64,000 nucleotides of DNA. Origin: Toxorhynchites rutilus septentrionalis (taxonomy: Eukaryota > Arthropoda > Insecta > Diptera > Culicidae). Shown one piece after another: positions 20,931-33,001 of this stretch; position 1 is the stretch's first letter, and every line of letters begins with the position of its first letter. The DNA lies in assembly GCF_029784135.1 (NCBI RefSeq), contig NC_073744.1, forward strand, positions 74,627,935 through 74,691,934. The letters run 5' to 3'. The position numbers and the translations under genes are program-made. The notes beneath the pieces are model-generated. The model was not told where the DNA came from. It searched no databases and was given only the letters and a program-made list of their open reading frames with translations.

Positions 20931-21185
20931 GATGATTAGGTAGGATGTTGATAATCATTTACTGCGATACCGATTGTTCCATCAGTATTTATTCGACAAT
21001 ATGGAGATTGAATACCTGAAATTAACCAGATTCAACCAAACAAATCTGCGGACAAAGCAGTATGTACACTCAAGAAATGCAACAAGTTTGAAGGGATACG
21101 AAAAAAACATTGGTCGTTCAATAAATCTACTGCCACATATGTCGGAAGTCCACGATATATGAATAACATATGTCCATACTAATTC
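20931..21185 (-). repeat. Dispersed repeat shared with 55860-56050
   Basis: The minus strand here and the plus strand at 55860-56050 share ACCAGATTCAACCAAAC-like sequence, GATTATCAACATSCTRCCTA and ATCATCWAACGGTATGC, then the Helitron LTALE block. The similarity continues into the coding fragment, so the repeat is likely part of the Helitron, upstream of the RADK block. Confidence 0.55.
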
Positions 21186-21334
21186 ATTACATTTATTTGC
21201 AACGAAAAACGTAACCATACAGAATTGAATGAATCAAGTATGTGATCCGTTTTATCTACAAAAAAAAGGATCTTAAATTCCATTGAATTCGAAAAGTGTT
21301 TCGTGAAAACACTAATTGAATTACTATTAGAAAA

Positions 21335-21500
21335 AATATTTGAAGAGAAATGTGAATGTTCAGAATTATTGGAATCTAAAAAACGATTTTGGGCGGGATG
21401 AGATTCGCCCAAATCTGCTGGTAATAAAATTAATCAATTGCATCCATTACCCGTCTGCTGTTTATCGGGCGGGAGACGACAGCAAAATAAAATCGACACC
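21335..21500 (+). repeat. Dispersed repeat, inverted copy at 54150-54310
   Basis: About 150 bp aligns with the reverse complement of 54150-54310, from AATGTGAATGTTC through TTTGGGCGGGATGAGA to CTGTTTATCGGGCG. It contains a hairpin, TTTGGGCG...CGCCCAAA, at about 21389-21414. No coding signal was seen. Confidence 0.6.
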
Positions 21501-22586
21501 CCACTCACTGCGGTCAGTGCAATAGAGAATTAAAAATCCCTCGAAGAGTGTCGTAAGATTTCAGTTGATCGTCTCTTGTACACTTTCCGATCAAAAACTC
21601 ATCATCCGCTCTATGGGATGGGATTAATCGTTTGTGGCTTGCACTCACGATAAACCTTGAGTAGTAGAAGTAATGCTTCGAGAGTGCATACAGTGGGGAT
21701 TCCTCTTTCATATTGCTTTTTTGAGATCTTGGTAGCTCACCGTTCCAAGTATTCTCTCTGTGTACATATGAAGGATAAAAGAGCATCGCCTGCTGGGGGT
21801 GATTTAAAAACATCCGACTAGAGGGATATACTTATTCATTGATCGTTGAATGTGATTTTTTACCATCACTGTCCAAGATACGACCGTATTGTTGACGTAG
21901 AACTACGCTGTTATTTTATATAAGTCGCTTGTTTATACCTTGGGATATTATTCTATAATGCTGTGAAATTTTAGAAACAACTGTTTAGTAGACTAATCTC
22001 TGAAGTGGTTTTTTCATTGTAGAATCTGTTGACGATAATTGATTGATGATTCATTCTTGCCCTCGCAAAACAATACACTAGCTGATCGTACGTCGCAATT
22101 TATTTCATGTCAATGCATTGAAAATTTACCTCGAACGCTATTCCGGTGGCCTTTTTCGCAAATGACATAGACTCGGCTACAGTCGATTATATACACCACA
22201 CCATTATTCCACATTACATAACTACATCAATATATCTTTGGCACCGCATGGAAACAACAACAATGACAACACTTGCAAGTATTAAATATCATGCTACATG
22301 TTATTAAGTATTGCCTCAAAGGAATCGCACCTCTAGGCATCGTTCGTACAACATAAACCAAGCGCCAAACAAACGTTCGCCATAGCATGCATACAGAGCC
22401 ATACATTGGTGGCTTGAAACTACTAGGAATATAAACACTTCTCATCATTTTGCGCTATTCTCAAAAGAAACGCTTCTGTTAATATTACTGGCCTCGAAAA
22501 AGAGTTGCGTTACCTTCTCATGCTAGAGAGAAGCGCAGCTGTCACCCTAAGTGGAGGAAGTTTTGTTACTGGCTAGTGAAACCTAA
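21501..22586. other. No gene seen; one decayed palindrome
   Basis: GACGTAGAACTACGCT at 21894-21909, preceded by TTG, is a degraded family palindrome without recognisable flanks. The remainder has short frames only. Confidence 0.35.
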
Positions 22587-23078
22587 TCACATACAAAATT
22601 CCAGAACGACATTTACTTTCTTGGTGACTAAACAAGCGAAATAAACTCTTTTTGTAATAATAACCAACGCACCAACGAAGCCCTTATGATGACGGAAAAC
22701 AAACAATGTTAACTGCTTGGAAAAAGACTGAATTATGCCACACAGCTTGTACTCTGTTATAACACCCATCGATGCGAATTCGCTGATGAGTTTGTCAAGA
22801 GCGACCGCCTTCACTACCAGCGGGGGGAGCTTGATTTTGGTTGCTGCCTGGGTAACGGCGTTTACATTTTCGACCGACGCGCCGAAATCGCCTACTTCGC
22901 TGTTGTTCGGTGCGGTGTCACACTCGCGAAGGTTCGGTTCAGTGCGAGCGCTATTCACTGCACCAACATCGCGTGCATCATTAGATGACGCTTGCCTCGA
23001 AATTTTATTGCCCTGACAATGCGTTCGTTTTTTGCAGGGCTCGAGCCTGCCTTCCTCTTCTTCTTGGTCATCACACAT
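22587..23078 (-). pseudogene. Possible LINE ORF1 (gag-like) fragment
   Basis: A 163-codon minus-strand frame begins with an acidic then basic, Ser/Asn-rich region (MCDDQEEEEG; CKKRTHCQGNKISR) and continues to KLPPLVVKAVALDKLISEFA followed by MGVITEYKLC. This last block resembles the PPIVVK...LGVxxEYKL segment of gag-like ORF1 proteins of mosquito non-LTR retrotransposons. After it the expected pattern is lost and the frame ends without a zinc knuckle, so the copy is truncated or decayed. No neighbouring ORF2 is found. A host gene is not excluded. Confidence 0.45.
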
Positions 23079-26000
23079 TACGAGAAGCGTCTAATTTATG
23101 ACGCGGAAAGAAAAACACATGATATGAAAAACGCGAAAAACGAACTGAAAAAACCACACGACGATATCCAAGTTGGGTTACCACTGGTGGGGTCCATTCT
23201 TAGATCGAAGCGAATGAAAGTTTGCCTCACCGAGATCCACTGTTTATACTCTAAGCAAGTAGTCCCCTTAATTCTTCTACTTTTCCTTTGTTCACGGAGA
23301 TATTAAATCCTACGATTTCCCCTCCGTTGGTCGTCGAAAAGTTGCTCGTTATTGACAGCTCTGTTCGGGAAAGCACACAAATGGACAGAACAAATGTATG
23401 GGAAAATGGAAACGTTAAAGTTTTCATGAATTTTAACCATCTACAAACCAGGGGATTCTAATGTATAACATATTAAACAAATTTTACGGAATTCGTCTAG
23501 TATGTAAATCGCCAAAATCCGTTCACGGCAAAAATAGTTATTAACGTTAACTTTATTTCATAAAAACGTGACCTATTTTCTGATTTGGCACCCTTAATGA
23601 AAGACGTAATTTTACGTCAAAAAACTGTTTATAATCAAGTTCAAAATTGTATATAATCGAATTATATATGGTCGGTGTTCAGTCAGACTGGACTAAGTAA
23701 CAAAATATGAAAAAATGAATTAATAGTAACAGTTCTCCTTTAATCAGATCGCACTTATGTTGCAAACAGTCAGGTTTATGTCATAAATTTATTTTGACTA
23801 ATCAGCAAGAACTGATAATAATATACACTCAGATTGGACCAAGTGCTTACGACCATAGCGATTAAAGAGCGAATATTGGATTTCTCCGCATCAGAAGATT
23901 CTTCCCTCTGGCCTTCAGTGAACACGGGAAAGTAACTCGTATTAAAACACAATGTATATGCTTTCAACCGTGGTCCTTCATTGACTGCAGTTTTCAAAAT
24001 CTCGCTAACCTGTTTGATGCTGAAACATATTTTTTTAGAAAATCAGAATTGTGCTTGAAACACATGCTAATCGATTATTTTTGGAAAATAAAATACTGTT
24101 TCAAGCCATAAAACCGGTTTGTTTTTTTTTCATAGGTTTAGTGGAAGAAACTGTACTGAATAAATGATTAGATTTTAACACATCATAGTTCATTCATAGT
24201 GGACAAAGTCTCTGAATAATATGTTTTTATTCAGTCAGAGTGACCCAAGTACTCATAGCCAGTCGTAAAACCTTCTTGATTGACCATTAAGACCATCAAA
24301 AAAATACAACTGCAACCTAGTTACGAAACAAAATTTTGCATGGAAAAAAGTTTGTTTGGAAAATAGAATGAATTAATATATTATTAGAAGTATTGGTCAT
24401 CACTAGCCACTACATTCGCGTTCAACTTTTGAAGCCAAGAATGAATCCAATGGTGCTTATTTGCAACGAAACATGACATTTTCAACACAGTAGATATTGA
24501 ACTTGCAAAACTCAAAAACTTGTTAAAAATATTTGGTTGACAGAGGTCGACACTTCACGATTTAGCAAAAATGAGCTGTGGCCGTCGAATATCCATAGCA
24601 CCATAAGCCATTTTGTCAAAACGGAACGAATTAGGTTGCACACCCAATCAGTGTTGGAAAAAAATCGTCATCGCTAAGCTCAAATGCATAGATTTTCGGG
24701 CTAAGTTGCATCGAAAACCTATATACTCCAAACGAAAACCAAGATGACAGATCCAGACAACCAGTGAATATGAACAAATGAACTTTTGTTCTTCAATATG
24801 TTTTGAAGATTATTTTTTCACCCAGTGTCATTTTCATATTGATAATTCGAGACGTCAGAATTGAATCTCATTTTAGCTAAATGAATATCAGCTGTTGTTT
24901 ACTTTTAACCTGAGGCTGCTGTGTGCGGATGGTTTTTATTTAGTTTGAACTTTTATTGTATTGCTGCTTGCAATACAATAAATACAGCGTTTAGGGATCG
25001 TTCGCGGTTTTTTGCTTGTCTCTATCCAAATGTTTTATGAGCCCGTGCTGCTTTGCAGCTGCCGGATGCCGTGTTTGTATAATTCACTGCCAGAACGAAT
25101 ATCATTTCGAATGTGATGAGTATCAATTTGTTGCTTCTGATATTTGAAGTATAAACAACAGCGAAGTTATGAATCCCACTCAATGCCGCATTCATTCATT
25201 ATAGCAAAATTGTTCATGCATCAGCGATATGAACAAAATGAACTCGTTTGTTATTGTCATCAATATAATGAGGGAAGTGTGTTTCAAGCTGAAAAAAAGT
25301 CATTTACACTGAAATAAAATCATATTCGTTACCCGTGAATATTTGTTGATATTCTAAGACACTGCACCCAATACATTAAAAAAAATTGAGTGAATAAAAC
25401 CTAGAATAAAACTAAACAAGCGAAAATTTGGTCTCTACAGTGATGGAATATTTAGATGATGGAGAGACTTGGCGAAGGAGATTATGGTTATTGGCTATTT
25501 TATCATAAATTCCATTACAATATTTCTGATCAAAGTTCTGTTTGATCTTCCGACTTTTCCGTCCACTTATTGTTTTTCGAAAAAAAAAATTGCCAGGCAG
25601 ACACAAAATGTGATCAGTATATTTCACAATCGCTTTTCACGTTTTTTCCTTACACTCGCGAAATTCGTTCGCAATTTCTGAAAATATTTACTTCCAACGA
25701 TTTGCAACTGACACGGAGTTTCTAACCACTTTTTTATTTCGTAAATTATAATTTATTTCATCATCGTCCACCCATAAAACAAAATATTTTCTACTGTCTG
25801 AACAGGATGTTGTATACTAATGCTATTTTCAATCTCTGATCATTCTGGAATGGACTTTAATGAAATCCATTTATAATGTTGTGCAGTGTAGTAAAAATTT
25901 TCCACTGTTTTGAGAAATTTTGAAAGACATTCAAACATATTTTTAATGCATGGGTTTTCGAATATATCACATGGTTCAAAAGGACATTTTTTGTTGTGAA

Positions 26001-26975
26001 AAATGGGACCACCTTTTGTCAAAAAAATGTTCAAAAATGATCATTCGGAAACAATTTATTAAAAAAAAATAAAAAATTTACAAATCGATAAAAAGACGGA
26101 ACAAAGGTCGAAAAACGGTACCGTCCCGATAATTGATGAAGTTTTAATAAAACTTGAGTGCACTAGCAAGCTCATTTTAGGTGCTTCAAACATTGGGAAA
26201 TGGTTTAAGGGGGCGACCATTCATACATGGGTCCCCTTAAGTCTGTTCAAATCATTACTGCACACTCTGCCCCGATGTGACTCATTTCTAGTCGATATTG
26301 TTACAACATCGAATGTAGATTATCACCATTATTTAAAACACAAATAAGTGCACAAGTTCACAACTATCCATCTTAGTGAGTAATTCGTATCGCAAACCGA
26401 ACTAATTCATCACATTTTCTCACGCTTAATTGATTTCGGGTCAAAATACCTTCTCGTACGTGGACCGCACACGGACACACCGGAATCCTGCGAAATATCC
26501 AAATGCCAAACAGCTCACGGATTGTTCATCCCGAGACGAATACAGCTGGAACGCCGCTTATGTTCAACCTCCGGTTCACCCGTTTGCGACCGATAACACA
26601 TCGGAACTGCCCGCTGAGAAAATGTTCGAGCTGCCGGCTAGCTAATGCGACTTAAAGTTGCTGTGAGACTGAAAAGTATTCCATGACATTATCTTGTTAA
26701 AAAACACACAAATCTGCTCGCGGGAAGACAAAGCCGGTACTGCACAGCATTCAAGCTCGAAAGTAACTTAATCTTATTTACGCACGTAGACATCCTAAGC
26801 CGCAGGAACAGAAACGACGACGACGATGACGGCGTTGAAGATGATCATTTCGAGCTGCTCTCACTTTTCCTGGTGTACCACTACTTACGGCTTTGATCCG
26901 GTGCACTTGTTGAGTGTGTGCATTATGATAAGCAAAACAAACCGGATCGTTCAGTTGATAGCGATTGGTGCTAAT
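23079..26975. other. Long AT-rich stretch without recognised genes
   Basis: Only one family palindrome, GACGTAATTTTACGTC at 23603-23618, was recognised. Phrases with a CAGTCRGASTGR core recur at 23680, 23830 and 24230 and hint at a short dispersed repeat. A 71-codon frame at 26430-26645 has coding-like codon use but no start, acceptor site or known motif. Nothing else is supported. Confidence 0.35.
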
Positions 26976-27326
26976 CTAAATATAACATTGTCCTCGACAA
27001 CTCAAATCTATCATTACCCAATTCACTTCAATTGGCTCTGTTTTTGGAATGTTGACCCCTTGCGTAGAAGAGGAAGTACTTCGCGCTCCGCAAAATGAAA
27101 AAAACATTCTGAATAAAGTATCAAACATAACTGACAGAAGAAAGTTATTTTCGAGCTCTCCGCTGTTGTTAGGTGTTATAAATTTTGTAAATATTTCCAT
27201 AACCAAAATTGCACCATTACCCAAAACGGCCATAAGACACGGCTCACATCCCTCCGAATTCATACGTGATATAATAACACAATCCTCCGTTCGGTGGTCC
27301 TTCTGATAATCATCGATAGCGCACAC
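26976..27326 (-). other. Unassigned 116-codon open frame
   Basis: This minus-strand frame starts MCAIDDYQKDHRTEDCVIIS and ends with CRGQCYI. It has five cysteines in the first half, no membrane helix and no motif that I recognise. No intron signals, no homologous copy in this window and no promoter were identified. It is one of the longest frames here not explained by a repeat. It may be chance, an exon, or part of an old element. Confidence 0.15.
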
Positions 27327-28689
27327 TTACCCCCCACACCCACACCAAACATCCGCCTTCATCCGCTGCTAAACGCGCTCGTCGTCGAACGGTGCAGATT
27401 TTGTTTATTAAAAAAACCCTTTCGTTCCGCAAACAAGTTTGAAAAAAAATGTCCAAACCACAACAAACAATCAAGCGGGTTTCAACAATTTTTCATATTG
27501 GGCCTCTGTGTTCGCGGCTCGATTGCTTTCCGAAGCTCGCGCTTTGGCTCCGTTTGAGTCCGCTCTGAGCCGATGAAAAATCGGTCGAGTTTGTTAGTCG
27601 GAAAATATGTTTATCCAAATTAAAAACACAAATAACGTCCCACAGTCGTTGGGGAGGAGCGTTCGAACCGTGCGCACCAGACACTGCATCCTGGCTAGGG
27701 GTGCTTGATTTTCCAGAATTCAAGGAATGTGGCTCCTTTGTGGTTCTGCAATTGTTTCAACTATGTTTGAATCTGTTTTGGAAACTATTTTAAATATGTG
27801 TCCACTGTTTTAATGAATAACATAATCCAATTCAATTCCAATGTTCTCAACAGTTCATCGATTCGAAAAAAAAAAGAAATTAGAAAATGGCGTTCAATCA
27901 GTTGTAATCTTGTGCTTAGGGTCATTGTCTTGGTAAAATCCTCGATTCCTAAAGAAAAACATGTAGCGAAGTGTGAACAAAATGATATTGAATCGAGGAT
28001 TCAAGTTTATTCTTAAAACAGATAGTGTAGAATATTGTATTAGCCAAACGATCCACAGATAAAAAGCTCATATTGTCAGTACTTTAAGCAACACAAAATC
28101 ATTGTACCGCAAACAAAGCTCTCATTAGCATTATAATAATCATCAGAGGAAAGCTCAGAATCATCATGACAATATTATTGTCACTCGAACAATGTTCATC
28201 GTAGGCACATCATTGTAAGCACAGAAATCTCGAAATCATCAATATCGCTTCACGCTACACAAATGTCCATCCAAACGCAACGCAATCCTCATTGTAACGT
28301 AACACATAAGGTGTTGTTCTCGCCTTTATCATGCCAATCTTATAAAACTGACCGAATGACCAAATAAAACCACTCCAAAAGCAGATTCGAGAGAATTCAG
28401 TTGTACTAAATTCAAACGCGTTTCTCTATTCATCCGAAAAACGGTTTCCGGATCGGTTCATCTTGCGCCGAGTAGTAAACCCTTCGACGTCCGGTGTTCA
28501 TTGAAGCACCCAGCCGGTGCGTTATCAGATAGCAACCCTTTTAACTATGATATGACACTATGAATTTATCCAAATAGAACGTTCTGAAACATTGTTTTCG
28601 ACTTTCAAAAGAGGGGAAAAGAGATTTGCATGGTGGAGTACGAATACGAGTTTGTATCACTGTATGTTAGTATGTATGTTTATTTATTA
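27327..28689. other. No gene seen; possible LTR-like segment
   Basis: At about 28020-28500 the sequence has TATAAAA (28341), AATAAAA (about 28363) and a moderately GC-rich end, a layout like a retrotransposon LTR. No second copy, TG...CA ends or target duplication could be shown. The rest is AT-rich without features. Confidence 0.25.
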
Positions 28690-29169
28690 TTAGCTAACCC
28701 GGCAAACTTCGTCCCGCCCAACATTTGTTTGCAGGCCCCCCTCCCCGCCCTCAGAAAGGTGGAAGGAGTGTTGAACCACTTTAGAAATGTTTCTTGTCCT
28801 CTAAAACCCCCACATGCCAAATTTGGTTCAGTTTGCATGATTAATTCTTGAATTATGCAGAAATGTATGTTTCATTTGTATGGCAGCCCCCCTTAGAGAG
28901 GGGGGTGGAGAGTTTAACTACCATAGAAATATTTATTGCACCCTAAAACCTCAACATGCCTAATTTGGTTCCATTTACTTGAATAATTCTCGAGTAATGA
29001 AGAAATTTATGTTTCATTTGTATGGCAGCCCCTCCTTAGAGAGATGGGTGGAGTGTCTCACCACCATAGAAACATTTATTGCACCCTAAAACCTCAATAT
29101 GCCTTATTTGGTTTCGTTTGCTTGAATAATTCTCGAGTAATGCAGAAATTCGTGTTTCATTTGTATGGC
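28690..29169 (-). repeat. Helitron-like end followed by tandem ~142-bp units
   Basis: Read on the minus strand the segment ends GGGCGGGACGAAGTTTGCC then GGGTTAGCTAA, followed by T. This is close to the sequence at 549-583, and CTAA fits the CTRR terminus. Inside are about three units of 142-143 bp (TGGCAG anchors at 28881 and 29023, TGGCA at 29166), each with CATTTGTATGGCAGCCCC, a GAGAGG block and CACCCTAAAACCTCAA. The third unit is interrupted at about 29169 by the DD37E transposon. No protein is encoded. Confidence 0.5.
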
Positions 29170-29308
29170 AAATGAGATTTTTTCAATACCTTTCAGTAAC
29201 TCAAATAAAGAGCGTAAAATTTTCTTTCTCCAAGAAAATTGCTCTTTGGGCTCCCTAGAAACAGTAGGGGTGTTTGGTTTTGCTAGTTTGAATTTAGTCA
29301 AAGCAAAG

Positions 29309-30338
29309 ATGGCGTCGAAACAGCACGTGCTCCGTGAACGCATTGTACGGTTCTACGAAACGCATTTCCAGCAAGGAAAAAAGTTCACGGTGGCACATTT
29401 TAAGGAAGAAAATGTACCTGTCAGTACGGTATATCGTATCCTGGGTTCCCTGAACGTAGAGCGGAAGGTCGGAAGTGGTCGTCCGGTGACGATAATGACG
29501 AAGCAGAGGAAGACATCGTTAAAGAAGCTGTTTGACAACAAGGACGCAACCAGCCTGCGTGACGCCGGTCGGAAATATGGCTGCTCCCACGTATTGATCC
29601 ATCGGACCCTCAAGATGGAAGGAATCGTCTGCAGGAAGAAGACGAGGTCGCTGGAGTACACGGAGGTGCAGATTGAGACGGTTAAATCACAGTGTCGGTG
29701 GATGACCAAAAAATACCGCGGGACGTCTTTCGTTCTGGACGACGAAAGCTATTTTCCGCTGTCCAAAACGCATATTCCAGGAAATGATATTTACTACTCC
29801 AGCGACAAGTCATCCACACCACCTGAAGTGAAATACAAGTTCAAGCACAAGTTTGAACAAAAGGTTATGTTGTACATCGCCATTTCCGGCCGGGGCATTT
29901 CAAAGACTTGGTTTAAGCCGAACGGTCTGGCAATCAACCAACAAATCTATCGAGAAGAGTGTCTCGATAAAATCCTGCTGCCGTTCCTGAACGAGCATCA
30001 CGCGGATGGGAAGTACGTCTTCTGGCCGGACAAGGCGTCTTCCCATTACGCCAAGAAGACGCTGGCGTATCTTGAGGAGAAAAAGATACCGTTCGTGCCG
30101 AAAGATCGTAACCCAACAAACTTGCCCCAGTGCCGCCCAATAGAGGATTTCTTTGGCTCACTCAGTGCCCTAGTGTATGAAAACAATTGAAGGGTCAAGG
30201 ACACGAAGCAACTGACTACAAGAATCCGGAATTGTATCCGGAAAATGGACGTAAGTGCCGTACAAAGTTCTTGTGAGAGCATCGCGACAAAGTTGCATCG
30301 AACAGCAGACCACGGCCCTTACTCAAACATTCACTGAC
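29309..30338 (+). pseudogene. Second DD37E Tc1/mariner transposase, one nonsense codon
   Basis: From MASKQHVLRE at 29309 the frame encodes an N-terminal helix-turn-helix region (FKEENVPVSTVYRIL) and a GSGRP hinge. The catalytic residues are the Asp in VLDDESYF, the Asp in WPDKASSHYAKK and the Glu in QCRPIEDFF. The last two are 37 residues apart, so this is also DD37E type, but the protein is strongly diverged from the one at 14358. The frame stops with TGA at 30188-30190 after VYENN. The same frame continues with RVKDTKQLTTRIRNCI up to a natural stop at 30338, so a single nonsense change truncates the last ~49 residues. Terminal inverted repeats could not be identified. Confidence 0.82.
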
Positions 30339-30339
30339 A

Positions 30340-30818
30340 TTTTTTTGAAGAAAATACATTATTTTATTAATAAAAAAAACCGCATATTTGAACATGTTTA
30401 AGAAGTAATGTAAGAGAGTAAACAAAATCTAACAAAAATGGAAACACTTGTTAATTACTTGAAAGAGTAATAGTTAACAAACAATTCTGTATAGAGTTTT
30501 GTTCGAAGTTGGACAAATATCTATTGTAATACAAATTGACAAATGCGAACTTTTGCCTTATAGTAGAGGCAACAGTTCGCACTTATAGAATTGAACTCTT
30601 GAGATAACTTGTAGCAAAAAGCAATGATTTATCATTAGTAGCAGGTGAAAGCATCATTAGTAGCGTGTGAAGGCATCATCTAAGTAGGGATGGGATATCG
30701 ATGACTTGCTCCTTGTTGAATCCCATGATTTTGACTAAGCCGATTCAGCGTAGATTTCGAAAAGACACACGATGCATCCTCATGAAGCTAGATGTCCAAT
30801 CTCTTCCTGCCAGTTATG
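30340..30818. other. No feature recognised
   Basis: AT-rich DNA after the transposase. A small local repeat, ATCATTAGTAGCRKGTGAARGC, occurs twice near 30630-30675. Confidence 0.3.
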
Positions 30819-30940
30819 AAACCCCTCTCACGCTGAAGGTTACGAGTTCAATTCTCACTCCCGACATTCTTCCAAAAATAGAAGTAAACGTGATGAACCT
30901 ACCAAAAGTGTTGAAAGTCACTATAATACATAAAAAATAA
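30819..30940 (+). mobile_element. 5'-truncated tRNA-derived SINE
   Basis: From CCTCTCACGCT through the B-box-like GAGTTCAATTC and CCCGACATTCTTCCAAAAAT to GTCACTATAATACATAAAAA it matches the minus-strand SINE at 3405-3573. The A box and first ~40 bp are missing. The A-rich tail ends near 30940. Confidence 0.65.
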
Positions 30941-31287
30941 CCTGATTGGATCCGTGCTGGATTTTGTTGGCTTCCGCAAAAAACAAGCACCAGACACCAT
31001 CAAGATTACATTTGTCCAATGATGATTTGCAATGGGGTTGTCCTGTTTCTCACACTGCTCACTTTCAAATACTGGTCCGAACCACCCAAGGTATTCGCTG
31101 ACACATCATTTCATAAGTTAAAATGTTCATAAAAGAAAGATTTGAATCATATAATCATTTATTGATATAAACCTCTTCCTCTGAGCTACTTAAGGAATAC
31201 AGAGGTCTGTCATAACCCGGACGTTTTAAATCTCTCTTCCCAAGCATCTCTATATTCGCTTGTAAGTCCTGAATGAAAACATTTTAC

Positions 31288-33001
31288 TTGTAGGTGGCAA
31301 CGAGGACCAGAGTTCCTGTACAAAGACGAACGGGATTGGCCAGAACAAGAGAAGAACTGGGTCACTTCCGAGGAGATGCGGATTGTTAACCTACATCATC
31401 GTACCGGAACTGAGGAAATATTTAAATTTGAACGGTTCTCCAAATGGGAATGCTTGCTGAGGACTGCTGCGTACGTTAGAAGATTTTGATATAACTACCA
31501 GAAGAAAAAGAATGAATTAACGCTCCCAGACCCTGAGATATTGAACAGAGAAGAACTTCTGGAAGCAGAGTTAACTGTGGTGAGGCTGATCCAACGTGAA
31601 TCTTTCGCAAACGAATACGCTACACTGGTGTTCAACCAACAAGTTCCGATGGAACAACGGAAGTTAATTGATAAGAACAGCAAACTATACAAACTATGTC
31701 CCTTTCTTGGTGGTGACGGTTTGATACGGAAGGACGGAAGAATCGATGCCGCACCCTGGTTGTCATATGAAGCAAAGTTTCCGGCGATTTTGCCCAAAAA
31801 CCATTACGTGACAACACTTATCATCCACAATCATCATCGTAAGTTCGGCCACGCGAACAACGAGACGGTTGTGAATGAATTGAGGCAGCGGTTTCATGTG
31901 TCCGAGATCAGATCGGCTGTTAGAAAGATGTCAGATAATTGTAGGAAGTGCAAAGTTCCTAAGGCAAGCCCACATCCTCCTCGCATGGGTCCGCTTCCGG
32001 AGTCACGGTTAAATCCATACGTCAGACCATTCACATTTACAGGTCTAGATTATTTTGGTCCCATCTCCATCAGATTAGGACGTAGTTGTGTTAAGCGTTG
32101 GGTGGCATTGTTTACCTGTCTCACGACCAGGGCAATTCATTTAGAGTTGGCATTCACTTTGGCTACGGAATCCTGCAAGCTAGCTGTGCGAAGATTTATT
32201 GCACGCCGTGGTGCCCCTTTGGAGATATACTCGGATCAGGGAACGAATTTCCAAGGAGCTAGGAAAGAACTGCAACAAGAAACAAACAAGTTGAACCATG
32301 AACTGGCTGCAACATTTACGGATGCGGCGACGCAGTGGAAACTGAATCCTCCCTATGCCCCGCATATGGGAGGTATCTGGGAAAGACTTGTACGGTCGGT
32401 GAAAGCAGCTTTGGCGGCAATGGAGATGTCCAGGAATCCGGATGAAGAAACCCTCATCACGGCTTTAGCAGAAGCAGAGTCCCTAATAAATAGTCGCCCA
32501 CTTACGTATCTTCCATTGGATACGGAGGAAAATGAAGCACTGACTCCAAATCACTTTTTGCTGCTCAGTTCAAACGGAGTATGCCAACCAGTAACCATGC
32601 AGTCGCATAACACGTCAGCTATTCGTTCAAATTGGAAGCATGTACAGGTCATGCTCGATCGGTTCTGGAGCCGGTGGATCAAGGAGTTCCTTCCAATAAT
32701 TTCAAGGCAGTCCAAGTGGTTCGGGGAAGTAAAACCGATACATATTGGAGATTTAGTCATGATTGTGAACGAAATGAGAAGAAACAGTTGGGAAAGAGGA
32801 AGAGTTGTCAAGCTGTATCCGGGGAAGGATGGGCGTATACGAAGCGCAGATGTGAAGACGTCGACAGGCATCGTTCAGAGACCGTTAACGAAACTGGCAG
32901 TTTTGGATGTGGGGGTATGTGCGCAACGGTACAAAACCCCTCGTCAACGTAAAACGCTTCTGGTTCTTTCCCATTTATATAAATTGTTTATGCGAAACTA
33001 A
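31288..33001 (+). pseudogene. BEL/Pao retrotransposon polyprotein fragment with integrase
   Basis: The frame opens near 31288 with WQRGPEFLYKDERDWP, a block that follows RNase H in BEL/Pao polyproteins. It reads RTAAYVRRF into a TGA stop at 31487-31489, and continues in the same frame to 33001. It contains the integrase zinc-binding HHCC region (HHRKFGHANNETVV, then CRKCKV) and the core: Asp in GLDYFGP, Asp in SDQGTNF and Glu in GGIWERLV, the D-D-E triad. It is followed by the C-terminal WGRGRV-like region (WERGRVVKLYPGKDGRIRS) typical of BEL/Pao. Gag, protease and reverse transcriptase are absent, so it is a 3' remnant. The single stop makes it non-functional as a polyprotein. Confidence 0.9.

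Noticed and set aside
21380..21415. Helitron 3' end (hairpin followed by CTGG and T)
   Set aside because: Similarity to the inverted copy at 54150-54310 continues well past the supposed terminus, so this is not a clean end.
26430..26645. Possible 3' exon (71 codons, coding-like codon use)
   Set aside because: It opens directly after a stop with no ATG and no AG acceptor in a suitable place, and no partner exon was found.
27493..27723. 76-codon minus-strand frame as a first exon
   Set aside because: No donor site in frame, no neighbour exon and no motif.
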